Positions 23,232 to 36,700 of a stretch of 64,000 nt of DNA are shown one piece after another. The notes below the pieces were generated by a model, which did not search any database, was not told the origin of the DNA, and saw only the letters and a list, made by a program, of their open reading frames with translations. The stretch is from assembly GCA_949752735.1 (NCBI GenBank), contig OX457037.1, positions 68,943,755 to 69,007,754 of the forward strand, read 5' to 3'. How positions within the stretch are numbered: position 1 is the first letter of the stretch; each line of letters opens with the position of its first letter. Source of the stretch: Lumbricus terrestris. Taxonomy: Eukaryota > Annelida > Clitellata > Crassiclitellata > Lumbricidae. The position numbers were made by a program, and so were the translations under genes.

Positions 23232-25060
23232 ATGATTTTGCTCTCATTTACATGATCATTCAATTCAGCTCTTCTGAACACTGAGTTTCTCTGTACTATT
23301 CGAGATTTATTTTTCAATTGTCCATGTTTCATTGTTCAACATATTGTATCATGTTCACGTGGAATGCAAGTGCTCAAGCATGGTGTAAGTACTATTTCTG
23401 TGTTTAGAATTTCAATTAATAAAACATAAAATTGCAATTACTGTTGCGAAATTCCAATGAGAATTCCAATCTGTTAATTTTCTGTTTAGCACAGCTCTCA
23501 GTTTATGATTTGCTACAGATATATTATGTAGCATTTGTGTTTGCAGTTTATTTGTTGAAAATATTATGTAGCATTTACGTTTGCAGTTTATTTACTTTCC
23601 TATAGATCTGCAAACTGCTATTTTCATTGAAGGTTAAAACCAGCTTCAACGTTTATTGTATCTGCTTTTTGATTAGTGTGTTCACATTATTTCTTATCAT
23701 TTCATGTTTTGTACAATATATTCTGTGTCAGTTTGCATCTGTAAGTGGTTGGACAAAAATAATTTCTTTTCTTGATGAGCTTCTGCATTTCTTTTCAGAA
23801 CTTGACTTTTTATTTTTTAGCCATTTGTGAATGCATGTGGACTCTGCCACATAAAGTCAGTATCATAATGCTCTGGCAGAATTCATTAACAGTTTTGTTT
23901 TCTAATTCCTTGTTCCATTCAGCCACGTTTCCCGTCTATGTGTGGCTACCAATCAGTATGCTGTCATTATACGTTACTTGCCTAATTTTTGTGTGCCATA
24001 TTTCCCATCTATGTGTGACTATCAATCAGTATGGTGTCATTATACGTTACTTGCCTAATTTTTGTGTTTTGATGTTTCAGTTTGAATATGCTAGTGGCCT
24101 ATGTTTAGCTTTTAAATATCGCTTTAGAAGTGGGGTCTGCAGGAGTGTAGTGGTGAGCAAGTTGAACTGACATTCGAAAGGATGGAGATTACAATCCCTG
24201 GACAAAAAAGTCTGTTAACAAATATCAATTTGACCACGATGTGACGATGAGGAGCGTCAATTTCAATCAGAAAACGGATACTCTGTGCTGCATTGTATCC
24301 GATTAGTCTGTGCAGGAGACAGCAGTGACAAAGCACCCTGTACGTATGCCCTGATGGACAGTCAGCCCTACAAAATGAACTGGAATGCATCAGTAATCTG
24401 TGTGGACGTCTGCAAAGTAGAATAGACGGATGTTTTGGGCCAAATGCCGAGAAAGTGCAGGGATAGGAACAAGGTGCAGGGATAGTAAAGTACGAAGTAG
24501 GTCATTTTTTGCAGGTGTTGATGACCTACTTACCGGTGTTGTTAACTAGCTTGATTCCAAAATTTTGACAAGCCTTTCAGTTTTCATTATGAAAGATTCA
24601 TTAAAGAATTAATATGCAAGTACCCAGACACTTGATATAACACTTGATATAACTATAACACTTGATATAACTATAGCACTTGATATAGCTATATAACACT
24701 TGATATAACACCTTTTTACAAACCTTGCAAAAGCACCAATGTCAAAGTTAAGCAACAGAGAATAATTAAAATTTTGTAACACAATACACTGCTCATTTAA
24801 GTGGAAAAATCGCCACTTTTGGGTTCTGGTATGCAATGGTATGCACGCATCCAGACCAACAACAGTCACAATCAGAGTTTATGCCATAATCAGAAGATCT
24901 TTTTCCAGCACCTGACTCGCAGGTAATCCAAGAAGCAACATAAAGCAATCAGCACATTAAGTTTATTGTATGATGGACAGGTAATCTTTAATAAGTAGCT
25001 GGAGCCCTATTAGTCATAACACTTCATTATAGTCAACAAAATTAGTTATGTTTGCTTGAA
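23232..25060. other. 3' flank of ACID gene, tandem repeats
   Basis: Holds the probable 3' UTR with AATAAA at 23418-23423, a short direct duplication around 23525-23598 (TATGTAGCATTT...GTTTGCAGTTTATT), a 75-bp tandem duplication at about 23922-24068 and an ACTTGATATAAC minisatellite at 24626-24712. A tRNA-like stretch at about 24143-24200 is too weak to call. No coding exon recognised. Confidence 0.5.
24626..24712. repeat. ACTTGATATAAC minisatellite
   Basis: Five imperfect copies of a unit of 12 to 20 bases (ACTTGATATAAC with or without TATAAC). Confidence 0.8.
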
Positions 25061-25065
25061 AATCT

Positions 25066-25320
25066 CTCCACAGGTCTTTCATTCAAAACTGAAAACATTG
25101 CTTTTTCACAAATCCTATCCTTATTCCCCTTTTCTCCTCGCATCCATCATCATTTCAACTCTAAACATCACCCACCTTAGCCATCCGACTGTATGCCTGC
25201 CTGACTCTCCAGATCTTGACCCTCTATTAATTTTCTTTTGAACAAGTGCCTGTCACGAATTCGCTTTTGTGGGCGCTGAAGAAATCTCGATATTACGATG
25301 CAGTCCATGAAGTAACAGAC
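25066..25320 (+). mobile_element. CR1/L2-type LINE 3' end
   Basis: Translation gives QVFHSKLKTLLFHKSYPY, the end of a CR1/L2 ORF2, with a stop at about 25241 and a tail including TGTGGGCGCTGAAG. Same subfamily as 14815-15060. Confidence 0.6.
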
Positions 25321-25510
25321 TGAAAATAGCATTTGACCTTGTTGATATGCAACTAAATAACGGCCCACAAAATGCAACAAGATAAATCTCCAAAACCCAC
25401 CCTCAGACACATTCAGCGAGTCTAGAGTCTAAAAATACCGGCAAAATCCACACAAAGGAACTAATCTAATAAAATGAACAAGAATACCTTGCGAGTTTTA
25501 ACGCTGGTTC

Positions 25511-27503
25511 TACGGAAACTTTCGTACTGCATCAGAAGGCGAAAAAAAACCTCAATTTACAGCCTAAACAACTTCATTTGCAACAAATTCAGTTTCATAA
25601 AGGTTCCTCAAGCGCATCAAGTGGGTTCATGTACAAGGGCCTGCAGAGGATAAACCCTTAAAACCGGGCAGAATAAAGAGAATACAATTAATAATTGCGA
25701 GAACTACATTTAAAACAATAATATCAGTCCATTTTCTTGCACTATACAAAATTTGCTGTCAGAAACAAACCAGGCTTTCTTCATCGATGCATTGTACGTT
25801 TTAAATCAATCTTTGATTTTGCGATTAACCTTAGGAATGCTCAACAAACGAAGCAAGCAACGCAGAAAATGAACCATACAACCAAATGAGATTTTAAAGA
25901 TAATTACGGTAATCGAAACCACTAAAAGAGCAGAATGCTAGCTCTGCTTTGTCCCGCTATCTGTACATCACGCAGCATGTCTGCTTTGCTGGCTCGTCTC
26001 CACGTCAATGTCACAGTCCTTCAGCATCGTTTCTTCAGTAGGCGTTGATTCCAAACAGTCGAACGCCATCAAGTTGGGGAAGTTTCGGAATCAGAACGGA
26101 GATCAGTGAGACGGCGTTGACAGCAAAGTGATAGGGATCGTACTTCGTGTAGAAACTGGCAAGAAAGAATCTGAAAGAGACGTTGAAACAAATCGCAGAT
26201 TGAAGGCTGTAACATATAATGTCCACATTTTTAGCACAGCAGAGTCTTGTCCCAAAATATCAAGCCGATGTAATACCCCGACCTCTTTCAGCATTGTCGC
26301 TCATCCATTTCACTTTTCAAACAGACTTGATCCAGTTCCTCGTACTAAACAGCTATGGCTCAGGTCCCATCCTTTACCTCAACTGGTCCCTCTCTTTGGA
26401 ATATGCTGTCCCCATCTACACTCATTTGTCATTAAATTAACTAAATTTGTAGTTCTTTGTGCACCTGCTTCTACAAGTTTGTCATGCAAATGGTTACATT
26501 TAGAAATTTATTTTATTACAGTTCATTCCGTTATTATAATTTTTATAGACTTGTAATTTTATTATTTTTAATGTTTTATGTAGTTAGCGACTTTTGTCAG
26601 TTACTTTAAAGCCTACATGTTAAATGGTCAACTTGTTAAGGAATAAAAAAATTTAAATCGCATCTCTATGACATGCTAATATTCCACGGATTTTTAAATT
26701 ATGTTTGTACTCATAATCAACAAATAATGGTCTTAATTCATCAAGAAATCACATAGCAGCAAAAGACTTCAAGAACTGATTATCTTCATAAATATAAATC
26801 CAATATATAAATACCAACAGTCTTTCCCCCATCAGACATAAACTTCCACATGTGCAGCTGAACATAAATGCTTAGTTCTTGAATAAGCCCAAAAACTTTC
26901 AAAAACCCTACACCACTGCTTGGACAAATACAGTAAAGATATACATGTGCATTGTGCAACTCACAGCACAACTGGTACAACTGTAAGAAACTTTCGTGAT
27001 GGTGAGAATTGGACGCCGTAGTCAAGCTGTTCCCAGACCGTGCGATAGCGGAACTTGGCTTGGTCGGCCGTCTCAAACGGAGTTCCCTTCTCGATGTGTA
27101 ATATGATGAACATCAGCTGATACAACAATAAAAGTTGATAACAGCATTATCAGTGACTCAATTTTTTTTTTCAATTCAATTGGTTTATTGATCCACCAAA
27201 AAAAACAAAGACAAGCAGACAATTTTGCTTACAGGATAGTACACACAGTGATTGATTGCTAGTTAACATTTGCAATTATATGGACAAGTAAGCAACCAAT
27301 ACTGAGTGTGGCAGAACCAATAGGCTACCCGAAGGGAATGATCCCGCTAGTGGGGCCTATTTACCAGAAAATTCATTGGGGTAACAATAGAAAAGCAGGA
27401 TGCAATAAATCATAGCAGGAATTGTTTTTATTTTATTTATCAGCTGTAACCCAGAGGGCACAGCTTTTTTGTCGTCTTCTGATGCAGTACGAAAGTTTCC
27501 GTA
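25511..27503. repeat. Inverted 28-bp repeats flanking ORMDL exons 2-3
   Basis: TACGGAAACTTTCGTACTGC followed by ATCAGAAG at 25511-25538 is exactly reverse-complemented at 27476-27503. Beyond 28 bases the similarity fades, with A-rich stretches next to both. They are probably ends of two dispersed repeat copies in opposite orientation. Confidence 0.6.
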
Positions 27504-29187
27504 CCTAGATACTGACAAGACATTGGAATTCGTTCATTCATCATGAGAATTTGTGCAGTGCTCATCAAGGAGACAACTCAGAGGCACTCCCAAATGACCA
27601 TAGAATGAGAGGGAAATGCCTGAGAAGGATTTTTAGGACGGGAGCACAGTATCAATGGGAGGCATTTTCAGGTTGAGGGACCAACCGCCCAGAAGGCACA
27701 GTTCTGCCTAGTGAAAGTGCGAAGAATGGACAAACTTTTCTTGTGGGGCGTGGTGGTGGGTTCGGTGCCTTGGAGCTGGAGGGTTCCAGGTTCGAATCCA
27801 CCTCAAGCCACCATGTAGGGACCCTGAGCAAATCCTTCACTCGCAAATGTTCATGTGCTTCGGCGTGAAATCCGATGCAGTGTCCACACTGCAGTTTGGG
27901 AGCGTCTCCAAGAAGAATCTTGAAGATAATTACGGTAATCGAAATGCGAGTAATAAAAAAATTAACAACATCCTATCAAAAAATAAATAAACCTGGCTAT
28001 TGAGAACTTGATTTCATATAGTGCTGTCTTTTGTGAGAGTCGTGAAATTGTTGAAGAATTACATTACTTTACATTGATCAAAACAGCTTTCAAATACCCA
28101 TCGCGACCAAAAGACATTTTTAGATATCTGTTACAAAAGTACCACATAGCAAACTTAGCCATTAACACATTAACTATACAGTGTTAAATAGGAAAGAGGC
28201 AGAATTGACCACCTACCCTAGTATCTAGATGTTAATAATATGTTACTTAGTAGAAAAACTAATGCTCATGGTTAACCTAACGAACTGCTCTTCTTCCTCC
28301 TTGAGTTTTTATGCATTACGTGTCATGTTTCACTTGCTCCCTATTTTAATTAATCTGCACTGAAGACTACTGTTAATTCCTACCATTCTTAATTCCTATC
28401 ACTTTAAATATATGAGGAATATCATAAATTTTATATTATTTGATAAATTTAATATCAAGTTTCAAGCACTTACTACAGGAAATGTCCAAAAGTACAATTT
28501 CATTTAGGTAATTCTTCACACAGCCCAAGCCAATACTAATAACTACCAATAAGCAATTATGGTTAAGGGGATTGATCAAGGTACCTACATACCAACCATC
28601 TTTTGGAAGTATCAGATTATAAATCTCTGAATGACAATTGCCGCAACATGATCCTCGGTTTAGCATTGTCAAGTGCCTCAAACTCTCTTTTGAGGCACTG
28701 GGATATATATATATAAATCCATCACTAAAGTTACAGTTACAAGGTTACCACTTCAAAAACCTCGGAAAAGAAGTAAATTAGATTAGTATAAAATATCTAT
28801 ACAAGGCATACTAAAAATACTCTTAAAAATCCTGGTGAGCGAATTTCCTCATTGAAGTAGAAGATCCAGAAACTCATAAATCTTAATAATGCTCAACTTT
28901 ACGGGATGTAGTGAACCCCTTGACGTTATGTGTGTATTGTGTAAAGCATCCTAGAAGTACCTTGCTACTGACAACTCTATAGAAACGATCAAACATCACG
29001 AGTTACAACTGACCGTGTTGTGAATGACGTTTGTCAGAGTCCAGGCCATCGCGACGGACAGAAACGGGAGGCTGAGAATAACGTAGTGTATGAAAGCGAC
29101 AACGATGACGTAAGTGACCCACATTCCTTTGCTGCTGAAGTACGTCGAGTTTGGGTTTGGATCGCTGTGAGCGACGCCGACATTCAT
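26035..29187 (-). CDS. ORMDL: ORMDL sphingolipid biosynthesis regulator, 3 exons
   Basis: A 153-aa ER membrane protein, exactly the length of human ORMDL proteins, which bind serine palmitoyltransferase and restrain sphingolipid synthesis when ceramide is high. Minus-strand coding exons: 29187-29014, 27116-26965 and 26170-26035; all introns GT-AG, 462 nt including TGA. It starts [15 protein letters not shown] as the family does (human MNVGTAHSEVNPNT), keeping Asn2 and Asn13, the latter a ceramide-sensing residue in human ORMDL3. Exon 1 holds hydrophobic segments at about 22-42 and 44-57 with WTLTNVIHN. Exon 2 has [15 protein letters not shown] and the [10 protein letters not shown] motif. Exon 3 has [27 protein letters not shown] and the terminal FGINAY. 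An in-frame ATG 45 bases upstream is probably removed by splicing at an acceptor near 29223, leaving a short 5' UTR. It is head-to-head with MED1. Invertebrates usually have one copy. Confidence 0.95.
26190..26700 (+). mobile_element. Degraded CR1-like LINE fragment in ORMDL intron 2
   Basis: A frame reads [15 protein letters not shown], resembling the GPSLWNxLP stretch of CR1-type ORF2, with frameshifts on either side. It overlaps no ORMDL exon. Confidence 0.45.
27117..29013. other. ORMDL intron 1
   Basis: Mostly unremarkable AT-rich DNA. It carries the SINE at 27743-27935 and the right-hand 28-bp inverted repeat. Nothing else recognised. Confidence 0.6.
27743..27935 (+). mobile_element. 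tRNA-derived SINE with L2/CR1-like tail
   Basis: The head GGGGCGTGGTGGTGGGTTCG and box B GGTTCGAATCC (27789-27799) are followed by a body containing ACTCGCAAATG and CGGCGTGAAATCCGATGCAG, then GGGAGCGTCTCCAAGAAG, which resembles the LINE tails of this window. Related copies: 36723-36880 and 47255-47458 (reverse). Confidence 0.7.
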
Positions 29188-29222
29188 TGTGACGTCTTTC
29201 AGCAATCGACTTTTTATGAAGT

Positions 29223-30712
29223 CTACAAACAAGTTAATCAGTCAAATCAAAGGAACACAAACTCTTAAGAACGCTAGGTAAAGTTCATATTTATCTTAGC
29301 CATGCATGTAGGGAAGACTTCCCTCAACACCTCAGCCTTTGAGCTGGCAATGGAAGGTCCTGAACACTAAATAACAGTGAAATATCCATGTTCCAGACTG
29401 CTAGATAGAGAAGCAAGTCGATGTGAATGCTCTAAGTTGCAAATGCAAGAATTTCGCGATATACGAGTTTCCAAATAAAATAATATATTTCGTCATCCAA
29501 TATTAACTCGCGCAATTTAAAATTTTACCCTTCGGCACACAACTTTGGGGATAATTTTTCTCGAGTATAGATAAAACAAGCAGCAATCGCCGACTTTTCT
29601 CGCGTTAATGACAAGAAATAAGGTCAGAAACAAGTATAGGTGCTAGCAAGAGTGACGTGTATTAACGGCGCTACAAAAACGACAGCGTCACACACACTCC
29701 GTTCGGTGCAGTATTACAGCACACATGAAAACAAAGACGAACGATCGATGCTAACATTAAGACGCAGAAACAACAAAAAGACGAATGCAACAACAGATGG
29801 CCAACAGACGGTCAACGCTGACGTCGGCAGGGGAAGGCAAAATAGGTCGAGATGCTCACAGGTAGAAACGGTGAATCGTACGTCGAGAAATAAAAGGCGG
29901 ATTCACGACTGTTGTCGCTGAAGGCTTTCAGCTGATTCAGTTGATCATCTGTCGTCTTTGCTTGATTCAGCTTCGGTCAATGCGTCAGTCGTGCGGCGAT
30001 TCTATCACTTCCGTTGGTGGTCTTATAATAAATCAACCCTTCTTATCTAGCGCCTTAACATTTCACGTGTTTCTCATTGCTGCAATAAAAGAATGGTCAT
30101 CTCTGTGGTTACGGATGATCGTAATGGGTCACTCCGCTCGGTTCCTTAAGAACCTAAAAACTGTTTTATTTAGCCGTGGCTGGGCCGGGAGCGCTCTTGA
30201 GTTGACTACCTTTAAGAGGCGCTATATAAATTTTTGAAATAAATAAATAAATAAATGGAAGCGTTGGGACATCACTGACGCTTGTGAATAGACGAGAGTC
30301 GATGCACTTAAAAAAACTGTTGGAAGCTAGCTGTTGGCATTTTTACGATCACCAAAGGCCTTAGAGTTTAGACTTTAAGATAGTTTGCCTTACTAAATCC
30401 ACTTTACTCCTAAGTATCAAATAATGTTTCCATGTAGGTCATATGTCAGTTTTTCGACGCTGTGTGTTAACCGGCCTTTGGTGTTAACCATCAACGTATA
30501 GACTATAAGAAAAATCATTAGGGTTGGGAACGGCACTATCAGAGTGCAAACAGTGCCGCAGTTTTACTAATCGATAGAATAGCCTTTGACTATGAATAAA
30601 AGAAAAGAAAATTGATTAAATTTAGATGGGAAAGGACTGCAGTAGAGAAGCTGAGCTAGTAGTGAGTGGGAGTTGCATGTGCCTGACGGCAGGTGGCGCC
30701 GCTAGAAACAAT
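29223..30712. other. Intergenic region between ORMDL and MED1
   Basis: Head-to-head spacer of about 1.5 kb between coding starts. It should hold the ORMDL 5' UTR exon and both promoters; no TATA box is obvious. A LINE end lies in the middle (about 30020-30250) with an (AAAT)n tail. Confidence 0.5.
30020..30255 (+). mobile_element. CR1/L2-type LINE 3' end
   Basis: Ends with LKNLKTVLFSRGWAGSALE, then GAGCGCTCTTGAGTTG, GAGGCGCTATATAAAT and an (AAAT)n tail. This is the LINE tail family of the window, lying between two divergent genes. Confidence 0.65.
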
Positions 30713-30721
30713 ATGGCGGCT
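30707..30721 (+). promoter_or_regulatory. YY1-like motif over the MED1 start codon
   Basis: AACAATATGGCGGCT matches the AANATGGCGGC-type YY1 site that often sits at the initiator ATG of housekeeping genes. Here the site contains the ATG at 30713. Confidence 0.4.
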
Positions 30722-33700
30722 GTTGTTGACGGTGGTGGGTTGTTGTCATCGCATGAAAATGAAAACATGGGTCAGTTCTTAATTAATTACTACTGCTTAG
30801 GCTAATTTCAGTTAAAATAATTGTAAAAATGAAATCGAGACCTGTCACTTGCTTTTCCTTCTTCGGCAGCTGCTTGATTATATGTGGAGGATCTGTTTTT
30901 GTAATGTGACGCGCCAGTTGTTTACGCATTGGCTGCCGAGGTCCCGTTTTATACAACACAGGAATGTGTTTGATCGTCGGTTTTATTTATTTCACGTCTG
31001 TTTCACTCTTCTTAAACCAAAGCGATGATGGATTCACTTTTTGCTGATTTACTTGTTAGACAAACGCAGAATTATTTCCTGAGTAAGCTTACATTACATT
31101 GCGTTATATGGATATAGACCTTAGAGCTTTAGATTGTTTTAAGCCGAAATGAACTACGACGCTATAATTGTCTTCGTTTAACTTCAACGTGGCCTACGGC
31201 AGTGTGATCAGAATTCATAGTCTGAACGGAGGATCACAAGTTATTACAGGAGTTGAATTTAACTATCTGGCAGTCCTGCAAGGCGCTCATTGATCCTACT
31301 GCTGATTTACAAACTCCATCTACCGAATGGAAATCTGCGTAGACCTTTGGGAAAGTGGTGGGGAGTAATCCCGCGTCCTTGTGCTCTTCGTGCCAGAGTA
31401 TGCCAGAATGGAAGATCTATACTTTAAGCTTATCCATGGGCAGCCATGATTTGCGATGTTCTACCCTGGCTGCCTGTTCCCCAGAGGGTTGAATTCAAGA
31501 TCTGTCTACTTGTTTACAAGTGTCTCCATGGAGCCACGCCTGCTTATATGCGTGATTACTGCATCGGGATGCACTCCTCCGCCTGTGGGTTGCGACTTAG
31601 ATCAACCGACAAAAGCGATCTTCGCGTACGGCGGACGAAACCCATTTCGGTGACCGCACTTTCTCAGTGGCCGGCCCCAGATGCTGGAACAGTCTTCCTC
31701 CTGTCCTGCGAGCGGCTGGCTCAGTTGACTCCTTCAAATCTGGACTTAAGACTCATTTATATCTATAGAGTCCGTCAACCGCTTGTCTCTGAATGTGTGT
31801 TTGTCGTTGTCAAGGCGCCCTTGTAGCAGCATGGCTGCGTCATGGCGCCATAGAAATTGTCATCATTATTATTATTATTATTTCTCAAGGCTTATCCTGC
31901 TCTTAGTTTAGTATCTGAGGCGCCCTTGTAACCGCATGGCTGTGTTACGGCGCAATAGAAATCGTCATTGTTATTATTGCTATTATTATGATTATAAAGA
32001 GTGATAAAGATTGATTACTTCATTTACTCAGCTTCGGCATATGAGGGCAGACAGCCACAAGTCCTCCTTCATTGTCTGATTTTTTCACCAGTCGGTGTAC
32101 ACACTGTACTGTCAGTGTATTCATTTTATATCTTGAAAATGTGTGGAAATGACTGATTGCTATTCAGAGTCTATTGTTGTTTTTCTTCAGATGATCTGAA
32201 GCAGAATGGTGTTGAGACGACGATGGATCGATTGATGGATCGACTGAGGATCAAAAGTCGATGTCAACTACTGGCATCGCTCGATGCGGTTAAAACATTA
32301 AATTTGCCTTCAGATGTGAGTTTTGTGTGACGTTACAATTCCTGTAATAATTGGTCTTTTCATCATCAACAGAATCATCATGGTTATTCTCCACCTTCCA
32401 ATTCTCGTCTTGAATGGCGCCTGCCTTGGCATCTATGCTGCCCCTTCTTTTTAGTCTGAATATCTGGTAACTGCACTCAGACCTCGTTGTGATTACTGTC
32501 TCGACATCCCATCTTACTTGACACAGTGCTTGTGAATAAGCTGGTGCCATGTGCTTGACTTTGTAAGTGGTGCTTTTGAAAGTTGGAGTTTACGAGTATG
32601 ATTATTTACAATATCATGTTTTTCCACTTTCTATGAATGTTCAGCAACGTGAATGAATGAATGAATAAATGAATTGAAAAGGGAAAGGTGGGGGAAATTA
32701 TGAGGAGTGAAAGAAGGGAGAAAGGATTGTGGTGAGAAAGGAAATAAGGCAAGACGAAAAGACTGAATGAATGAAGGAAAACAGAGAGGAAGGGATGGAT
32801 GGATGGATTGATGAAGCAGGTGGGATGGATGGGTTAGTGGATGTATGAATTGGTGGGTGGGTGGATGATTGGGTGGATTTGTGTATTGTGGATGGATTGA
32901 TTCGTGGATAAATTGAGTGCTGGGATGGTGAATGGACAGGATTAGTTGGTGGGTTGGTGAGTGGATGCATGGAGTGGTTTGTGGGTGGATTGATGGGTGG
33001 TTGGATGGATGGGTCACTTGGGTGCATGGATTGATGGATGTGTGTTACTGTATATGTGTGATTGGCCGAGTGGGTAAATGAACCATTGATTGGATGAGTG
33101 AACCATTTGTTTAGAATGACAGGAGAAATATTGGCTTCAGGTGCAAGAGTGTCATTGATTCCTGTATGAGACAATAATTATTATTTGTTCAAGTGTCTGA
33201 ACTTGTGTCGATGTTTTTGCGCTTGACTGAATGAATCGACATGAGAAGTATTTTGCATTTAATTTCTCGCACATGTCGTGTGTTCAGGATAAGAAGAAAC
33301 AGGAGCGACATGAGCTACTTGCTCTACATAAACACATGGACTGTCTGGAAAGATACAGTGCAGGTACCATTACCCACTCCAACATGTGGTACCACTTAAC
33401 ATGTTCTGCAGCTGTTGTCTAGCTCTGCCTTCACATGTTTTGTGTTCTAACGTGTCCTTAATCTCTGTCTGGTCCTGGTCTCTATGTGTCAGATGTTCGG
33501 GCGTATACTTGGTCTATGTGTGTCACATATTCCATTGTATCCTTGATCTATGTATCGCTTGTTGAATTACAAATTATGTCCTTGTTCTATGTGTCGCATA
33601 TTCCATTGCAAATGTCCTTGGTCCCTATATGTCAAATTTTCCATTGTTTCTTTGGTCTATGTGTCACTTGTTCCATTACAAATGTCCTTGGCCTATATGG

Positions 33701-36700
33701 TCTATACGTTTCACATGTTACATTGTGTTCTTGGTCTATGTTTCACATGTTACATTGTGTCCTTGGTCTATGTTTCACATGTTACATTGTGTCCTTGGTC
33801 TATGTTTCACATGTTACATTGCGTTCCTGGTCTACGTTTAACATGTTACATTGCGTTTCTGGTCTACGTTTCACATGTTACATTGCATTCCTGGTCTACG
33901 TTTCACATGTTACATTGTGTCCTTAGTCTCTATTGTGTTGCCTTGCAGCACGTCATTTTTCTATGTGTCCCAGTGTTTTGTTGATCTTTATGTTTCACAT
34001 GTTTTGCCTGACCTTAGTCTTTATCTATCGCTTGTCTGTATGATATTGTCTATGTATAAGCACGTCCTTGATCTCATCCTGTCCTCTGGTCTTTCTACCT
34101 GTTCGCTTTCATGTTTTTTTGGTTATGTGGTTCGTTACTTCATTTGCATCTGGGATCTGTTGTTGATTTCTGTCAGTTTCTGCCTCTGCCTGTGAAGTCC
34201 AAGTCCTCCGTCTATTCACTCATTTTATTACTATTTTCATTTGTGATGTTTCATCATCTGATGGCCAAACATCAGATGATGAGGATGATTGATGATGATT
34301 GATGATGATGATGATGGTGACGACGACGACGACGATGATGGTGAATGAATGACTTGTTCACACAGTAACCAACTGAGGGGTGACTCAAATGCTGATGGCC
34401 ATGGAGAGTAAGAAAGTATTCAAGGTAGGGAAGTACTCAGTGCAAGAAAGTACTTAGAGTAAGAAAGTGCTTAAGAGTAAGAAAGTACTCATTGTAAAAA
34501 AAGTAATAAGTATTTGAAAGTACTCATTGTAAGAAAGTACTCATAGTGAGTAATTACTCAAAGCAAGAAAATACTAAGAGTTAGAAAGTACTCATGGCAA
34601 GAAAGTACTTAGCATTAAAAAGTTCTCAAAAGTAAGGAAGTACTCTTTCTGTCAGCCTGATAGGCAGAGTACTAGGCAGATTACTCGCATACTCTTCGTG
34701 TTAGAAATAAATTATTCAGACCGATTGGCTAGTACTGTGTCCTTGTTGTACTGTCAGTCTGTGAGTTGTCTGTTCCATTCTGTTGTTGCATTCGTAATTA
34801 TCTCGTTGTCTTTTGTTTCGTCTGTTTCCGTCTTCAGTTGTCAATCGCGCGAATACTTTCGACCGTTTGGAGTCGATTGCTCGCCAGACGAGAGTCAAGT
34901 TGGTTATGGAGGAGACGAAGCGTGAGTTGAACTTCACATGCGGAGAGTCCTTCTGTCTGCGATTGTCTCTAGCGGAAGACAATGCGACCGTCACGAATGT
35001 CACGTTCTGCCAGAGCTCGGAGAACAAGGTCTGTCTCTCTACCATGTTCGGTTTTAGTTATTGGTTGTTTGTCATCTTGTTTTGTTAATAGTAAATATCG
35101 ACTGAGTTGTATACAACATTATACATGATAAGCATGTACCTTGTACAATTGTACATTCAAGGATTTGTAAGAATGATCAGAATATAATAGTATACGAGTA
35201 AAAAACTTTCTTTGCTTTCGATCTTCTGCCTTTGGGAGAACTCTATTGCTTTGTTATATAATTATTGAATGGTGCTTTCTGGTCACAGGTAAGGAGAAGT
35301 GATTCATGGGTTGTGTATACATGTTTGTGCATCCAAACACTTTTGCGTGTAGTATGCATGTTTGTGCATCCGAACATGTTTTTGCATGTTGTATGTATGT
35401 TTGTGCATCCAAACATGTTTGCGGGTACTGGTTTGTTTGTATGTGGTTTGATTGCATGTGTATATGTGTATTAGTTTTTATGTTCCAGTGTGTGTGGGTG
35501 TACTGTGTATCATATATGTGTTTGCTTGTGCTGGTGTGTATAGATTATTTATGTGTTGTTTTAATGGATCAGGTCATGTATTTTACACCACCTCCAGAGC
35601 AAACAAATCAGTGATGTTGTCTGTGTATGTCTGATGCGTTTATGTTTGGATGTTTGTGCTCATGGTTTGTACGTTAGGACCAATGCTATAGGCGTTACTA
35701 ATTACGATTTACGACGGTTGGATTTGCTGATGGCCGCTGGCTAGGCCAAAGGTTTGAACACTGTTTGAGCTGCCATCTAATGTTAGCACATACACACTCT
35801 GTCATCTTGCATTTAACTTGTATTATCTGCTATCTTCTGGCCTTGCCATCTGGTTTTCTTACAGTGTTCCTTTGACAAGCTCAATGTGTTCGCATGTACT
35901 GGTGATTTTCTATTCCATTTCGGTTGGAGTGCTGTGATGGCAGGGCACTTCTGCTTACAGTTATCACTCTGGACTTTGTTATATCCTTCTGTTCTCAGTT
36001 AAAACCCTTCACAAGTAGTTGAGAGACTAATGTGGCAGGCTTTGATTTCAATTATTTTGTTGTTTATGAAGTTTCTTCACTTATATTCTTGTGACTTTAC
36101 ACCTTCAAATGAAGTTCAGCAAGCTCTTAATGTGAGGTTTGAACCTGGATGCTTTGATCTTTTGGAGTCATGTGCTGTACCAATTAGCTGCTTGGTGTCA
36201 CATGGTGAGCTTGTTGTGTTGAATTTTTTTAATGATTTGTGCATTGATACATCTGATGTATATATTGCTTAAACTTACATGTTTTCGATGATGAAGTATG
36301 TAGAAAATTGTGTATGATGCATCTTCAAACAGCTGGTTGTCGTTGTTGTTATTGCGTTGTTGTTGTTGCTATTGCGTTGTTGTTGTTGTTGTTGTTATAG
36401 TTGTTGTCTAAGTAGTTTATTTATATTCATTGCAACTCTGGTATTGTGTGTGGGTTGCAGTGGTGACTTTTTATGAGGATTTTAAAATATTGCTTTGAAA
36501 CATCTTGAGACATGTGTTACATTGTTTCTTATGGCTAAACTGTTTTCGTGGTAGGGGTGGTAGTAGTGATTGCCGCAGTCATGGTGAATTGATGATGGTA
36601 GTTGTGCTTCTCATTATGGTGGAAGTGGCAACAATAGTGGTAGTTGTGTGGCTGTGATGTTTGTGGCAGTTACAGTTTTGGTGGTTTGGACAATGGACAT

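Noticed and set aside
29188..29232. N-terminal extension of ORMDL from an upstream in-frame ATG
   Set aside because: The family starts at MNVG, and an acceptor-like TTTGTAG near 29223 probably removes the upstream ATG.
32631..33174. His/Pro/Ser/Thr-rich minus-strand frames up to 158 codons
   Set aside because: Translation of a degenerate TGGA/TGAA repeat in MED1 intron 2.
33486..34195. Overlapping plus-strand frames of 110-146 codons
   Set aside because: Products of the 32-bp minisatellite in MED1 intron 3; MED1 exons 3 and 4 join in phase without them.
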